Positions 7,728-16,177 of a stretch of 64,000 nt of DNA are shown here, in pieces (position 1 is the stretch's first letter; each line of letters begins with the position of its first letter). The DNA is from JAKACA01 sp049510975 (lineage in GTDB: Bacteria; Actinomycetota; Acidimicrobiia; Acidimicrobiales; Bog-793), in NCBI GenBank assembly GCA_049510975.1, contig JBEKYM010000007.1, positions 62,001-126,000 of the forward strand, written 5' to 3'. Both the position numbers and the translations under genes were made by a program. The notes beneath the pieces are model-generated. The model ran no database searches. It had not been told where the DNA came from and saw only the letters and a program-made list of their open reading frames with translations.

Positions 7728-8705
7728 CTACTGGCCGGTCACTGCGTCGAGGTCGAGACGAACATCGTCGCCAAAGCGCTGCACCGAGACGAGCCGCCCG
7801 CGCCGGAGATCGGCCATGGTGGCGGCGCCGGGGCCGGCGAACATGGGCACCCCGTCCTCTCCGCCGAGAAACCCCCCCGTCAGGTAGACCACATACCGGT
7901 CCACGGCCCCGGCCTGGTGGAACTCCTTGGCGACGTGCGCCCCGCCCTCGACGAGCAGCTGGAGGACGCCCTTGCGCCCGAGCTCGTCGAGGATGCCGCG
8001 AACGTCTCCGCTCATCTCGACGGCCGGCTGCACGCGGGCTTCCTCGGCCACGCGCCCGAGCACGACCCGCAGCGGCTGGCGGAACGGCGGCGGCTCGGTG
8101 CGGGCCGTCAGCTCCGGGTCGTCGGCGCGCACCGTGCCCGCACCGACGAGCACGGCGTCGCTCTCGGCCCGCAACCGGTGCACGTCGGCGCGGGCCGCCT
8201 CCCCGGTGATCCATCTGCTCGTGCCGTCGGGGGCGGCGATCCGCCCGTCGAGGGTGGCGGCAAGCTTCAACACGACATAGGGGCGCAGCGTGCGCCGGTG
8301 GACGAGGTAGGGACGGAGGGAGGTTTCGACTTCGGCGGCGAGCACGCCCGTGACCACCTCCACGCCGGCGGCGCGAAGCAGGCCGATGCCGGCGCCCCGC
8401 ACGTGGTCGTCCGGGTCGACGACGCCAACGACCACACGACTCACGCCGGCGGCCACGAGGGCCTCGGCGCACGGAGGAGTACGCCCGTGCGTCACGCAGG
8501 GCTCGAGCGTGGTGTAGCAGGTCCCGCCACGCGCCCGCTCGCCGGCGGCGGCGAGGGCTGCCGCTTCGGCGTGGGGTCCGCCCGGCGGGGCGGTTGCTCC
8601 TTCCCCCGCCACCGTGCCGTCGGCTGCGAGCACGACCGCCCCGACCCAGGGGTTGGGCGACGTGCGGCCACGCACGCCGTCACCGAGCTCGATGGCGCGG
8701 CGCAT
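7728..8705 (-). CDS. ribD: Riboflavin biosynthesis deaminase/reductase RibD
   Basis: Performs the deamination and side-chain reduction steps of riboflavin synthesis. The N-terminal zinc deaminase domain has the HAE ligand/catalytic motif (GGPHAEAAAL) and the PC...C motif (LEPCVTHGRTPPC). The C-terminal NADPH-dependent reductase domain starts near residue 140 (RPYVVLKLAATLDGRIA, SRWITGEAAR, DAVLVGAGTVRADDPELTAR) and ends with LLVEGGAHVAKEF. 325 residues, slightly short but complete in motifs. ATG at 8705 has GAGG five bases upstream. The preceding mog-like gene ends 53 bases before. Confidence 0.95.
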   Translation of the reverse strand: MRRAIELGDGVRGRTSPNPWVGAVVLAADGTVAGEGATAPPGGPHAEAAALAAAGERARGGTCYTTLEPCVTHGRTPPCAEALVAAGVSRVVVGVVDPDDHVRGAGIGLLRAAGVEVVTGVLAAEVETSLRPYLVHRRTLRPYVVLKLAATLDGRIAAPDGTSRWITGEAARADVHRLRAESDAVLVGAGTVRADDPELTARTEPPPFRQPLRVVLGRVAEEARVQPAVEMSGDVRGILDELGRKGVLQLLVEGGAHVAKEFHQAGAVDRYVVYLTGGFLGGEDGVPMFAGPGAATMADLRRGRLVSVQRFGDDVRLDLDAVTGQ

Positions 8706-8758
8706 GACGGCCTCGTCGGCGCGTGGCGCCCGCTCAGAACCGATGAGATGGCCTGTGC

Positions 8759-9259
8759 TCAGTGGGGTCTCCCGCCACCGAGCAGCTCGAGAGCGTGCGG
8801 CAGCACCTCGAGGACGGCTTGCAGGCTCTCGACGGCGCCCGTCGGGGAACCGGGGACGTTGCAGATGAGCGCTCGCTGTTTCGTGCCGGCGACGCCTCTC
8901 GACAGCCGCCCGAGGGGGCTCACGAGCCGCATCGCCTCCGCCAAGCCGGGGGCATCTCGCTCCAGTACGGACTTGGTGCCCTCTGGCGTCTGGTCCCGGG
9001 GCCCGAAGCCCGTCCCGCCCGTCGTGACGATCAACCCCGCGAACCCCGACGACATCACCTCGAGAGCGGCCGCCACTTCGCGGTCGCCGTCGGGGATCGT
9101 GCGGCGCTCGACGACGTCGAAGCCGTTCGAGGCAAGGAGATCCGCCACCGCCTTCCCGCCACCGTCCTCACGGACGCCGGCGGCGACGCCGTCGGAGACC
9201 GTGAGCACCTTCGCACGCAGTCCCGGCGGCGCCAGATCCTGTGAGGGCGACCCGCTCAT
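8759..9259 (-). CDS. MogA/MoaB-family molybdopterin-binding protein
   Basis: A 166-residue protein of the MogA/MoaB fold, which adenylylates molybdopterin during molybdenum-cofactor assembly. Family features: AKVLTVSDGVAAGVREDGGG, LIVTTGGTGFGPRDQTPE, then the C-terminal NVPGSPTGAVESL loop. The GTGG motif and the PGSP loop shape the ligand pocket. The start codon overlaps the rpe stop (ATGA), so it is co-translated with rpe within the rib gene block, an unusual neighbour for a molybdenum-cofactor gene. MogA and MoaB cannot be told apart from sequence alone here. Confidence 0.88.
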   Translation of the reverse strand: MSGSPSQDLAPPGLRAKVLTVSDGVAAGVREDGGGKAVADLLASNGFDVVERRTIPDGDREVAAALEVMSSGFAGLIVTTGGTGFGPRDQTPEGTKSVLERDAPGLAEAMRLVSPLGRLSRGVAGTKQRALICNVPGSPTGAVESLQAVLEVLPHALELLGGGRPH

Positions 9260-9981
9260 CGGCCGGCCCCGTCCAAACCGCGCACCACCGTGGCGGCGGC
9301 GCCGTGAATGGCGCGGACGGCACCGAGGTGATCGTCCGCGCCGAAGACGGCCGAGCCCGCCACGAAGCAACGGGCGCCGGCTCGCGCCATGAGCGGTGCC
9401 GTGGAGACGTCGATGCCGCCGTCCACCTGCAAGGTGATGTCGAGGCCGCGCCGGTCGATCTCCTCGCGAGCTGCGGTCACCTTCGGGATCACCTCGGCCA
9501 TGAACTTCTGACCGCCGAAGCCCGGATGCACCGACATGACGAGGAGGAGGTCGATCAGCTCGAGGAACGGCCAGGCGGCCTCGATCTCGGTCTCCGGGTT
9601 CACCACGAGCCCGACGCCGAGCCCGAGTCCCCGCATCTGCGCACAGAGCCCCGCGGTTCCGCCGATCTCGACGTGCACCGACACGCTGCCGGCGCCGCTC
9701 AGCGAGAATGCCTCGAGGTAGTCGCCCGGGTTCGTGATCATGAGATGGCAGTCGAGGAACAGCTGCGAGTGACGCCGCACGGAAGCGACGACGGGCGGGC
9801 CGATGGTCAGGTTCGGGACGAAGTGCCCGTCCATGACGTCGACGTGCAGCCAGTCGGTGGCCGGCGCCACCGACTCGATCTCGGCTGCGAGCACTCCGAA
9901 GTCGGCCGAGAGGATCGACGGTGCTACTCGCACCTCGCCAGAGCCGAGACGAGGCAGGCTGGACTGCGGGCTGGCCGGCAC
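9256..9981 (-). CDS. rpe: Ribulose-phosphate 3-epimerase
   Basis: Interconverts ribulose-5-phosphate and xylulose-5-phosphate in the pentose phosphate pathway; ribulose-5-phosphate is also the RibBA substrate, which fits this location. A TIM barrel with APSILSADFGVLAAE, the metal/catalytic WLHVDVMDGHFVPNLTIGP, LMITNPGDYLEAF, LVMSVHPGFGGQKF and LQVDGGIDVST. 241 residues (usual 215-230) with a ~15-residue N-terminal extension before VRVAPSILS. Confidence 0.96.
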   Translation of the reverse strand: MPASPQSSLPRLGSGEVRVAPSILSADFGVLAAEIESVAPATDWLHVDVMDGHFVPNLTIGPPVVASVRRHSQLFLDCHLMITNPGDYLEAFSLSGAGSVSVHVEIGGTAGLCAQMRGLGLGVGLVVNPETEIEAAWPFLELIDLLLVMSVHPGFGGQKFMAEVIPKVTAAREEIDRRGLDITLQVDGGIDVSTAPLMARAGARCFVAGSAVFGADDHLGAVRAIHGAAATVVRGLDGAGR

Positions 9982-10034
9982 GCATTCACCGTATCGCCCG
10001 GGAGCGCCCTCGCCTCAGCCGGCGCTGCCATCGA

Positions 10035-10997
10035 TCAGCTGAAGGCGTCGGCGGCGGTGATGCGGGCGCCCCGCAGCCAGTCGGCACCCGGCTGTTGACC
10101 CCGGCCCTCCGCCTGTACGGCGTCGAGCCTGAGCCAGCCGTCGCCGGTGACGACGAACCCGTCGACGATGGTGCCGGGGGCCGGCGTGACGGCGTCGGTG
10201 CCGACCGGCGGGTCGGCTTTGCCGGTGACAACCTCTCCTCCTTCCGCGCGCTGGCCGGCGCCGCTGCTGAACGACACGGGCCCCTCGGGCAGCGGGGTGG
10301 CTGCGGCGACGATCACTCGGCTCCCGCGCAGTGTCGTCCAGGCCCGGCCGACACGCACCTGCCGGGCGATGGCGACGGCGGGGCACGACCAGTCGATGTG
10401 GAGGTCCTCGGCCGTGATCTTGGCGGCGTAGGTGGGCTCCCCCGCCTGCGGCACCGGCGTGCCGAGGCCGCCGATCCCGGCGGTGAGTCGAGAAACGAGG
10501 AGCTGAGCGCCGAGGACGGCCAGCTCCTGGCGCAGCGAGGCGGCGGTGATGCCGGGCTGGACGGGGATATCGGTACATGCGTACACCGGCCCGGTGTCGA
10601 GACCCTCCTCCAGTTGCATGAGGCACACGCCGGTGCGCTCGTCGCCGGCGAGGATCGCCCGCTCCACCGGGGCGGCTCCTCGCCAGCGGGGAAGCAGGGA
10701 GAAGTGGACGTTCACGAACAGCAGGGTCCCGAGCAGCGGCGGCCTGATGAGCCGGCCGTAGGCGACGACGACGCCCAGCTCGGCACCGGCGCCGATGACG
10801 TCGTCGACCTGCTCGGTGACGGCGATGCCGAGCTCGAGCGCCAGCGCTTTGACGGGTGTCGGGGACGTCGCCGAACCCCTCCCGCGGCGCTTGTCCGGTC
10901 CCGTCACCACGACGACGACGTCGTGGCCGGCGTCCACGAGGGCACGCAGGCAGGGCACTGCCGCCTCGGGCGACCCGAGAAAGGCCACCCGAGTCAT
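10035..10997 (-). CDS. fmt: Methionyl-tRNA formyltransferase
   Basis: Formylates initiator Met-tRNA using 10-formyl-tetrahydrofolate. The N-terminal formyltransferase domain has MTRVAFLGSPEAAVPCLRAL, VVVVVTGPDKRRGRG, VNVHFSLLPRWRGAAPVERAIL with the catalytic Asn/His (NVHFSLLP) and GVCLMQLEEGLDTGPVY. The C-terminal OB-like tRNA-binding domain starts around residue 205. 320 residues, normal. It lies 13 bases downstream of def, the usual partner. The 16S methyltransferase gene rsmB that often follows fmt is absent; rpe follows instead. Confidence 0.96.
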   Translation of the reverse strand: MTRVAFLGSPEAAVPCLRALVDAGHDVVVVVTGPDKRRGRGSATSPTPVKALALELGIAVTEQVDDVIGAGAELGVVVAYGRLIRPPLLGTLLFVNVHFSLLPRWRGAAPVERAILAGDERTGVCLMQLEEGLDTGPVYACTDIPVQPGITAASLRQELAVLGAQLLVSRLTAGIGGLGTPVPQAGEPTYAAKITAEDLHIDWSCPAVAIARQVRVGRAWTTLRGSRVIVAAATPLPEGPVSFSSGAGQRAEGGEVVTGKADPPVGTDAVTPAPGTIVDGFVVTGDGWLRLDAVQAEGRGQQPGADWLRGARITAADAFS

Positions 10998-11010
10998 CTC
11001 GGAGACCCCC

Positions 11011-11583
11011 TTACAGCGAAGGTTCGCGCGTGGCCGTGCGGGAACGAGGCGGGCGGCGTGAAGCGGCGGCGGCTTCCTCGGGGATCGGTCCGGCCTCTCC
11101 GAGCACCCGCGAACGCAGGATCTTCATGGCCTCTTTCCGCTCCTCCGGCTGAAGCCGCTGCAGCAGCAGGACGCCGTCGAGGTGGTCCATCTCGTGCTGG
11201 AAGACTCGGGCGAGGTACTCGTCGGCGTCGATCGAGATCTCGTTGCCGTCCAGGTCGTACCCGGTGAGGTGGACCTCCTTCGGGCGCACGATGTTCCAGT
11301 GGAGACCGGGCACCGACAGGCAACCCTCCTCGAACTCCCACTCTCCTCGCGCCTCGGAGATCGTCGGGTTGACCAGCGTCTGCGGCCCGTCGCCGACGTC
11401 GTAGACGAAGAGCCGTCGCTCGACCCCGACCTGAGTGGCAGCGAGACCGACACCCGGGGCGTCGTACATCGTCTCGATCATGTCCTCGGCCAGGCGCACG
11501 ATGCGACCGTCGACGTTCTCGATCTCGCGAGCCCGCTGCCGGAGCACTGGGTCGCCGAAGAGGCGGATGCTGTACGTGGACAC
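11011..11583 (-). CDS. def: Peptide deformylase
   Basis: Metalloenzyme removing the N-formyl group from nascent proteins. The three deformylase motifs are intact: APGVGLAATQVGV (GxGxAAxQ), EEGCLSVPG (EGCLS, metal Cys) and VFQHEMDHLDGVL (QHExDH). The C-terminal ~25 residues (EEAAAASRRPPRSRT...) are a low-complexity extension. GTG at 11583 gives 190 residues and starts STYSIRLFGDPVLRQRA as in the family. It lies 10 bases after the beta-glucosidase stop, so a housekeeping gene is directly downstream of the sugar locus. Confidence 0.95.
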   Translation of the reverse strand: MSTYSIRLFGDPVLRQRAREIENVDGRIVRLAEDMIETMYDAPGVGLAATQVGVERRLFVYDVGDGPQTLVNPTISEARGEWEFEEGCLSVPGLHWNIVRPKEVHLTGYDLDGNEISIDADEYLARVFQHEMDHLDGVLLLQRLQPEERKEAMKILRSRVLGEAGPIPEEAAAASRRPPRSRTATREPSL

Positions 11584-11593
11584 ATCCTCGATT

Positions 11594-13027
11594 CTAAAGC
11601 CCTTCGGTGGCGGGCAGGGCGTTGGCCGCCACGACGTCCCGGTACCAGGCGAAGCTCGACTTCGGAATGCGAGCGCCGGTGGCGAAATCGACCCAGGCGA
11701 GGCCGAAGCGCCGGGAGAACCCGTGCGCCCACTCGAAGTTGTCGAGGAAGCTCCACACGAAGTAGCCGCGGACCTCGACGCCGGCTTCGATGCTGCCGAG
11801 CACCGCCTGCAGGTGGCCGCGCAGGTACCGGATCCGCTCCGGGTCGTGAACGTCACCGCTCGGGGCCACATAGTCGTTGCAAGCGGCGCCGTTCTCGGTG
11901 ACATAGATCGGCCAGCGGGCGTATTCGTCGTTCACCCGTACGAGCAACTCCTGCAGGGCTCCGGGCTCGACCTCCCAACCCATCTCCGTGGCTGCGACAC
12001 CCGGCCGGCGCAGCGAGCTCGCCCCGAGGTCGGTGTCGACATGGTCGGGCGGCTGGTTCGGGACGCAGTACCCGGCCGCATTCGCCTCGGCCAACCTCGA
12101 GGCCGATGCCACGGTGCGCGGCGAGTAGAAGTTCACGCCGAGGAAGTCGATCGGCGACGCCAGCAGCTCCATGTCGCCGTCGAGGACGACCGAGAAGCCA
12201 GGCTCCTTGGCCTCGTAATGGGCCAGCATGTCCGCCGGGTAGCCGCGACCGGTGAGCGGCTCGAGGAAGAGGCGGTTCATGTTGCCGTCGACCCGCCGTG
12301 CGGCCGCTTCGTCGTCGGGGTGATCGCTGGCGGACCGAACCGGCGTGAGGTTGAGGGTGATGCCGACCTGTGCACCGGGGACCTCGGAGCGCAGCACGCT
12401 GAGGGCAACGGCGTGGGCGAGCAGCAGATGATGAGTGGCTGCAGCGGCACGCCCGATGTCACGGCCGCCCGGGGCGTGGTTGCCGGAGCCGTAGCCGGAC
12501 CACGCCGAGCACCACGGCTCGTTCAGCGTGATCCACATGCCGACGTCGGGACCGAGAGCCTCCGCCACGATGGCGGCGTACTCGGCGAAGTAGTTGACGG
12601 TGTCGCGTTCCACCCATCCGCCGGCGTCCTCGAGTGGTTGGGGGAGATCCCAGTGATAGAGCGTGAGCATCGGGATGATGCCCCGCTCGCAGAGTCCCTC
12701 CACGAGCCGGCGGTAGAAGTCGAGACCTTCGGTATTGGCGGGGCCCTTGCCAGTGGGCTGCACGCGAGGCCAAGCCACCGAGAAGCGGTAAGCGGGCGCG
12801 CCGAGAGCGGCGAGCAGATCGAGGTCGCCGTCGAGTCGGCGGTAGTGATCGCAAGCGATGTCGCCGTTGTCGCCGTTGTGGATGGCCCCGGCGTCGTGGC
12901 TGAAGGTGTCCCAGATCGAGACACCTCGGCCGTCGACATCGACGGAGCCTTCGATTTGATAGGCGGCTGTCGCCGTCCCGAAAAGGAAGCCTTCGGGGAA
13001 GGCCGATGAATTCAGGTCGTGTTCCAT
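11594..13027 (-). CDS. GH1 beta-glucosidase
   Basis: Intracellular (no signal peptide) family 1 glycosidase that probably hydrolyses imported beta-glucosides or cello-oligosaccharides. The acid/base region (MWITLNEPWCSAW, NEP) and the nucleophile region (IYVTENGAACND, TENG) are both present, as are the N-terminal FPEGFLFGTATAAYQIEG and the C-terminal GYFVWSFLDNFEWAHGFSRRFGL that binds the glycone. 477 residues, normal for the family. ATG at 13027 with GGAGG twelve bases upstream. Downstream of the binding-protein gene and presumably controlled with it by the LacI-type repressor. Confidence 0.94.
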   Translation of the reverse strand: MEHDLNSSAFPEGFLFGTATAAYQIEGSVDVDGRGVSIWDTFSHDAGAIHNGDNGDIACDHYRRLDGDLDLLAALGAPAYRFSVAWPRVQPTGKGPANTEGLDFYRRLVEGLCERGIIPMLTLYHWDLPQPLEDAGGWVERDTVNYFAEYAAIVAEALGPDVGMWITLNEPWCSAWSGYGSGNHAPGGRDIGRAAAATHHLLLAHAVALSVLRSEVPGAQVGITLNLTPVRSASDHPDDEAAARRVDGNMNRLFLEPLTGRGYPADMLAHYEAKEPGFSVVLDGDMELLASPIDFLGVNFYSPRTVASASRLAEANAAGYCVPNQPPDHVDTDLGASSLRRPGVAATEMGWEVEPGALQELLVRVNDEYARWPIYVTENGAACNDYVAPSGDVHDPERIRYLRGHLQAVLGSIEAGVEVRGYFVWSFLDNFEWAHGFSRRFGLAWVDFATGARIPKSSFAWYRDVVAANALPATEGL

Positions 13028-13130
13028 CAGTGCAAACCCACCTCCTGGTGGTCGCGTGGTCGGCTCGGGGCCGTGGATTGCCCGCAGGCTTTCCGGAGTT
13101 CTCGGTCGAAGGTGCAACAAGTGGGTGGCC

Positions 13131-13170
13131 CGTGTGGCGCCGGCGAAGGGGGGCTCGCCGGCACCACACG
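13131..13170 (-). other. Large intercistronic stem-loop after the binding-protein gene
   Basis: Fifteen of sixteen base pairs (arms 13131-13146 and 13155-13170, one C/A mismatch) enclose an eight-base loop. There is no U-tract, so transcription probably continues into the beta-glucosidase gene. It starts 14 bases after the binding-protein stop, the place where mRNA-stabilising hairpins raise binding-protein levels over neighbours in many ABC operons. Confidence 0.8.
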
Positions 13171-13184
13171 GACGCACCGAGCGA

Positions 13185-14873
13185 CTAGGAGACCACCTTC
13201 AGATGCATCAAGATGTACGGCAGCTCCGGGTCGTTGGGGGAGGGATCCATATAGGGGTTCGCCGCCGTGGGCCAACCCGTGAAGGCCGAGGTGCTGTACT
13301 CGTTCCAGTCAGCCCCGTACAACAGGGGCGCAACCGGCACCTGTGTGGTCATGATCGACGCCAGCGTCGAGATGGCCGTTGACACGGCTGCCTGATCGCT
13401 CGGGTTCGTCGTCTCCAGGGCGCTGAGTGCGCTCTCGGCCTGGGCGCTGTCGAACCGACCGAAGTCGGCTGCGGCTGACTTCCCGAGCGGCGCCGACAGG
13501 GTGTAGTCGAGCCAGTTCTGGTATTGCACGAACGGGCTGGCGCCGCCGGCGCCCCAGTGGATGGCTGTCTGGAAGTTGCCGTCGGCGAGGTCGGTGTACC
13601 AGGTCGTGGCAGCCACGCCGTCGACACTTGCCTTGATGCCCTCGGCGTTCAGCTGATTCGAGATGAGCTGGGAGTCCGCGTAGTAGTCGCTGTAGGCGGT
13701 TGGGTCCTCGATCGAGAACGTGATCGGCTGACCGTTCTTCTCCCAGTACTTGTTGACCATCGTGTAGCCGTCGCCCGACAGGATCGACGCCACTTTGCTG
13801 GGGTCTCCGGCGGCCGGCAGGTTGTTCGTGTCAGCGGCCGGCAGGTACTGCGCCTGGTTCGGCAGAATGAGGCCGCTCGTCGATGTCGACGGCTTCTCGT
13901 ACCCGCTTTCACCCTCGGTGCCGAGCTGTGCGCGGTCGATGCCAAAGCTGATCGCCTCCCGCACCTTGGGATCGGCAAGGGCACCGCCCTTGGCGACGTT
14001 GAAGATGAGCGAGACGGTGTTGCCCGGTGCGAAGTACGTGAAGTTGTGAGACGGATCCTTCGACACGAACACGCTCTGGACGTTGGCGATGTCGTTGCCC
14101 GCCCAGTCGAGCTGGCCGTTGGCGAGCGCCGTCGCCGCCGAGCTGTTGCTGCTGAACGAAGGCACGTCGATCTGGCCGACGGGGGGCGTTCCCCCCCAGT
14201 AGTGGGCGTTCGCCTTGAACGTCACGAGCGTCGTCGAGAAGCTCTTCAACACGTACGGACCGGTGCCGATCGGCGTGGCGATCGTGGCCGTGGCGGGGCT
14301 GCTGATGGACTGCCAGATGTGCTGAGGCACCATGAACGTGGCGCCGCCGATGTTCGACAGGTCGGCGTAGGCCGAAGTCTTGAAGTTCATCACCACCGTG
14401 TAGTCGCCGGACGTCGTGACGGGGCTCGCGAGCGGCGGGAGACCGCTGTAGTTGGCGGCGGCGTTGTCATTCATGAGGTTGAAGGTGAAGGCGACGTCTG
14501 CGCTCGTGAAAGGTTTTCCGTCGCTCCAGACGACCCCGTGGCGCAGGTCGAACGTCAGCGTTTTGCCGTTGTCCGAGAAGGCGTAGCCCGTGGCCAGCCA
14601 GTCGTGAATCTGGCTGGGGTCGAGGTAGTCGATCTCGAGGAGCGGCTCGTAGGTGAGCGTTCGCATGTTCATCTCCGTCGCCATCGAGTTCGAGTCGAAC
14701 GGGTTGAAGTTCTGCGTGAACGTCACCCCGGTGTTGGACTCCTCCGTCAGGACGGCCGTCTTGGTCGTACCACCGGCTTGGGTCGTCGGGGACGAGGAGC
14801 TGGAGCCGCATCCGGCGGCTCCGAGCGCCAGTGCTGACGCCAAGGCCAGCCCGATAATTCCTCTACGAAACAT
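13185..14873 (-). CDS. Extracellular solute-binding protein, family 5 (lipoprotein)
   Basis: The ligand-capturing part of the adjacent ABC importer. A lipoprotein signal peptide is clear (MFRRGIIGLALASALALGAAGC, lipobox GAAG|C at residue 22), then a Ser-rich linker. The mature part has family-5 features: YEPLLEIDYLDPSQIHDWLATGY, LTFDLRHGVVWSDGKPFTSADVAFTFNLM and GTGPYVLKSF. 562 residues, typical of family 5 proteins binding oligopeptides or oligosaccharides. The sugar assignment comes from context (LacI regulator, GH1 enzyme), not from its sequence. GGAGG lies six bases before the ATG. Confidence 0.93.
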   Translation of the reverse strand: MFRRGIIGLALASALALGAAGCGSSSSSPTTQAGGTTKTAVLTEESNTGVTFTQNFNPFDSNSMATEMNMRTLTYEPLLEIDYLDPSQIHDWLATGYAFSDNGKTLTFDLRHGVVWSDGKPFTSADVAFTFNLMNDNAAANYSGLPPLASPVTTSGDYTVVMNFKTSAYADLSNIGGATFMVPQHIWQSISSPATATIATPIGTGPYVLKSFSTTLVTFKANAHYWGGTPPVGQIDVPSFSSNSSAATALANGQLDWAGNDIANVQSVFVSKDPSHNFTYFAPGNTVSLIFNVAKGGALADPKVREAISFGIDRAQLGTEGESGYEKPSTSTSGLILPNQAQYLPAADTNNLPAAGDPSKVASILSGDGYTMVNKYWEKNGQPITFSIEDPTAYSDYYADSQLISNQLNAEGIKASVDGVAATTWYTDLADGNFQTAIHWGAGGASPFVQYQNWLDYTLSAPLGKSAAADFGRFDSAQAESALSALETTNPSDQAAVSTAISTLASIMTTQVPVAPLLYGADWNEYSTSAFTGWPTAANPYMDPSPNDPELPYILMHLKVVS

Positions 14874-14894
14874 CTGTATCCTCCGTGTCTGTCC

Positions 14895-14911
14895 GGCCGG
14901 CTTCGCCGGCC
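14895..14911 (-). other. GC hairpin in the binding-protein leader
   Basis: GGCCGGC/GCCGGCC with a three-base loop ends about 10 bases upstream of the binding-protein Shine-Dalgarno sequence. On the plus strand it is followed by TTGTTTTC and would resemble a terminator, but no plus-strand gene precedes it. On the transcribed strand it probably protects or sets the 5' end of the binding-protein message. Confidence 0.55.
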
Positions 14912-15001
14912 TTGTTTTCACCGTGTCTGGGATTGCGAGTGCTGCGACGCGAGGCCGGCCGGGCGCTCGAGTCAGTACGTTGCTGCTGTTGGCGGATTGC
15001 C

Positions 15002-15016
15002 GAGGCGCGGCGCCTC
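15002..15016 (-). other. Palindrome just after the second ATPase gene
   Basis: GAGGCGC-G-GCGCCTC is a perfect 15-base inverted repeat beginning 12 bases downstream of the ATPase stop. No U-tract follows. It may be an RNA-processing or weak termination hairpin separating the permease/ATPase genes from the binding-protein gene. Confidence 0.45.
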
Positions 15017-15028
15017 TCCGGTTGCGGC

Positions 15029-16177
15029 TCATGGCGGTTTTGCTTCCTTGACCCCCTTCGGCTGGACGGGAACGCTGCCGCTGGTCTTGTTCAGCGGAAG
15101 GCTGGTGGTCGGCGGCACGCGCCGGTCGGAAGCCGGTGCATGCAGCCAGCAGGCAGCTTCGTGGCCCTCGCCGACCTCGAAGCTGGGCGGGCTCTGCCGG
15201 CCGCAGATCTCCATCGCATGCGGGCAGCGTGGCTGGAAGCGACACCCCGGTGGTGGTGAGAACAGCTTTGGGGGCGACCCCCTGTTGCCGAGAGGACGTC
15301 CCACCCGGCGGTCCGGATCCGGGGCGGCCGAGAGCAGCAACTGCGTGTAGGGATGCGCAGGCGAGTCCGTGAGCGCGACGGCGGGCGCCCGCTCGACGAC
15401 CTCGCCGGCGTACATCACGAGGATGTCGTCGGCGAGGTAGCGGGCCGAGGCGATGTCGTGGGTGATGTACAAGATGGCGAGGCGTTCTCGCTCTCGCAGC
15501 TCCGCCAGCAGGTTGAGCACGCCGAGTCGGATCGAGACGTCCAGCATGGACACGGGCTCGTCCGCCAGGAGCACCCTGGGTTCGACGGCGAGCGCTCGGG
15601 CGATCGAGACGCGCTGCAGCTGACCGCCGGAGAGCTCGTGGGGGAATTTGTCCATGAACTGCTCGGGAGGATCGAGCGCCACCCTGCGGAGGAGCGCCTG
15701 CATCGACGCGTCGAGGTCAGGCCCGGCATTGCCGTGGATGCGCAGCGGCCGGGCGAGGTGATGACTCACGCGGTGGACCGGGTTCATCGAAGCAAAGGGG
15801 TCCTGCAGGACGAGCTGCACGGCGGCGGCATAGTCACGGCGGTGGCGCTGGCCGGTCGCCACCTGCTCGCCGTCGAGCAGCAGCTCGCCGCCCGTTGGCG
15901 TGACGATGCGCGCCAGCATGCGAGCGAGCACGGACTTGCCGGAGCCGCTCTCGCCGACGACGGACGTCACCGTCCCGAGCGCCAGCGCGAGGGAGACGTC
16001 GTCCACGGCGTGCAGCTGGGCGCGGCGTCTGAGCCTGCCGCCCTGGCGAACCGAGAAGTGCTTCGTCAGTCCTCGGGCCTCGAGTGCGAGCGGCACCGGT
16101 GAGGGCACTGGCATCCGGGCCGGCGTGGGTTTCGGCGGCTGTGCGGAAGCGGGCGTCGACGGGAGCGGGCGGTTCAT
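15029..16177 (-). CDS. ABC importer ATPase, OppF/DppF type
   Basis: Second of two ATPases energising the importer. Walker A is GESGSGKSVLARML, the signature is ELSGGQLQRVSIARALA, Walker B is RVLLADEPVSMLD and the switch His is in LYITHDIASARYLAD. The C-terminus has the oligopeptide-transporter extension with clustered Cys (GCRFQPRCPHAMEICG, then ACWLHAP), typical of DppD/OppD-like proteins and possibly an iron-sulfur site. The first ~40 residues are Pro-rich. ATG at 16177 overlaps the preceding ATPase stop (ATGA). 382 residues. Confidence 0.95.
   Translation of the reverse strand: MNRPLPSTPASAQPPKPTPARMPVPSPVPLALEARGLTKHFSVRQGGRLRRRAQLHAVDDVSLALALGTVTSVVGESGSGKSVLARMLARIVTPTGGELLLDGEQVATGQRHRRDYAAAVQLVLQDPFASMNPVHRVSHHLARPLRIHGNAGPDLDASMQALLRRVALDPPEQFMDKFPHELSGGQLQRVSIARALAVEPRVLLADEPVSMLDVSIRLGVLNLLAELRERERLAILYITHDIASARYLADDILVMYAGEVVERAPAVALTDSPAHPYTQLLLSAAPDPDRRVGRPLGNRGSPPKLFSPPPGCRFQPRCPHAMEICGRQSPPSFEVGEGHEAACWLHAPASDRRVPPTTSLPLNKTSGSVPVQPKGVKEAKPP

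Noticed and set aside
6424..8472. 682-codon reading of ribBA with a long Arg-rich N-terminus
   Set aside because: The first ~260 codons are ribD read in another frame. The TTG at 7695 with GAGGAG gives the normal protein.
13524..14837. Long plus-strand reading frame of 437 codons opposite the binding-protein gene
   Set aside because: Its product is Arg/Val-rich with no domain pattern, and the opposite strand encodes a clear lipoprotein. High GC leaves the antisense frame open by chance.
14895..14925. Plus-strand terminator (hairpin plus TTGTTTTC)
   Set aside because: No plus-strand gene runs into it. It is better explained as a leader hairpin on the minus strand.
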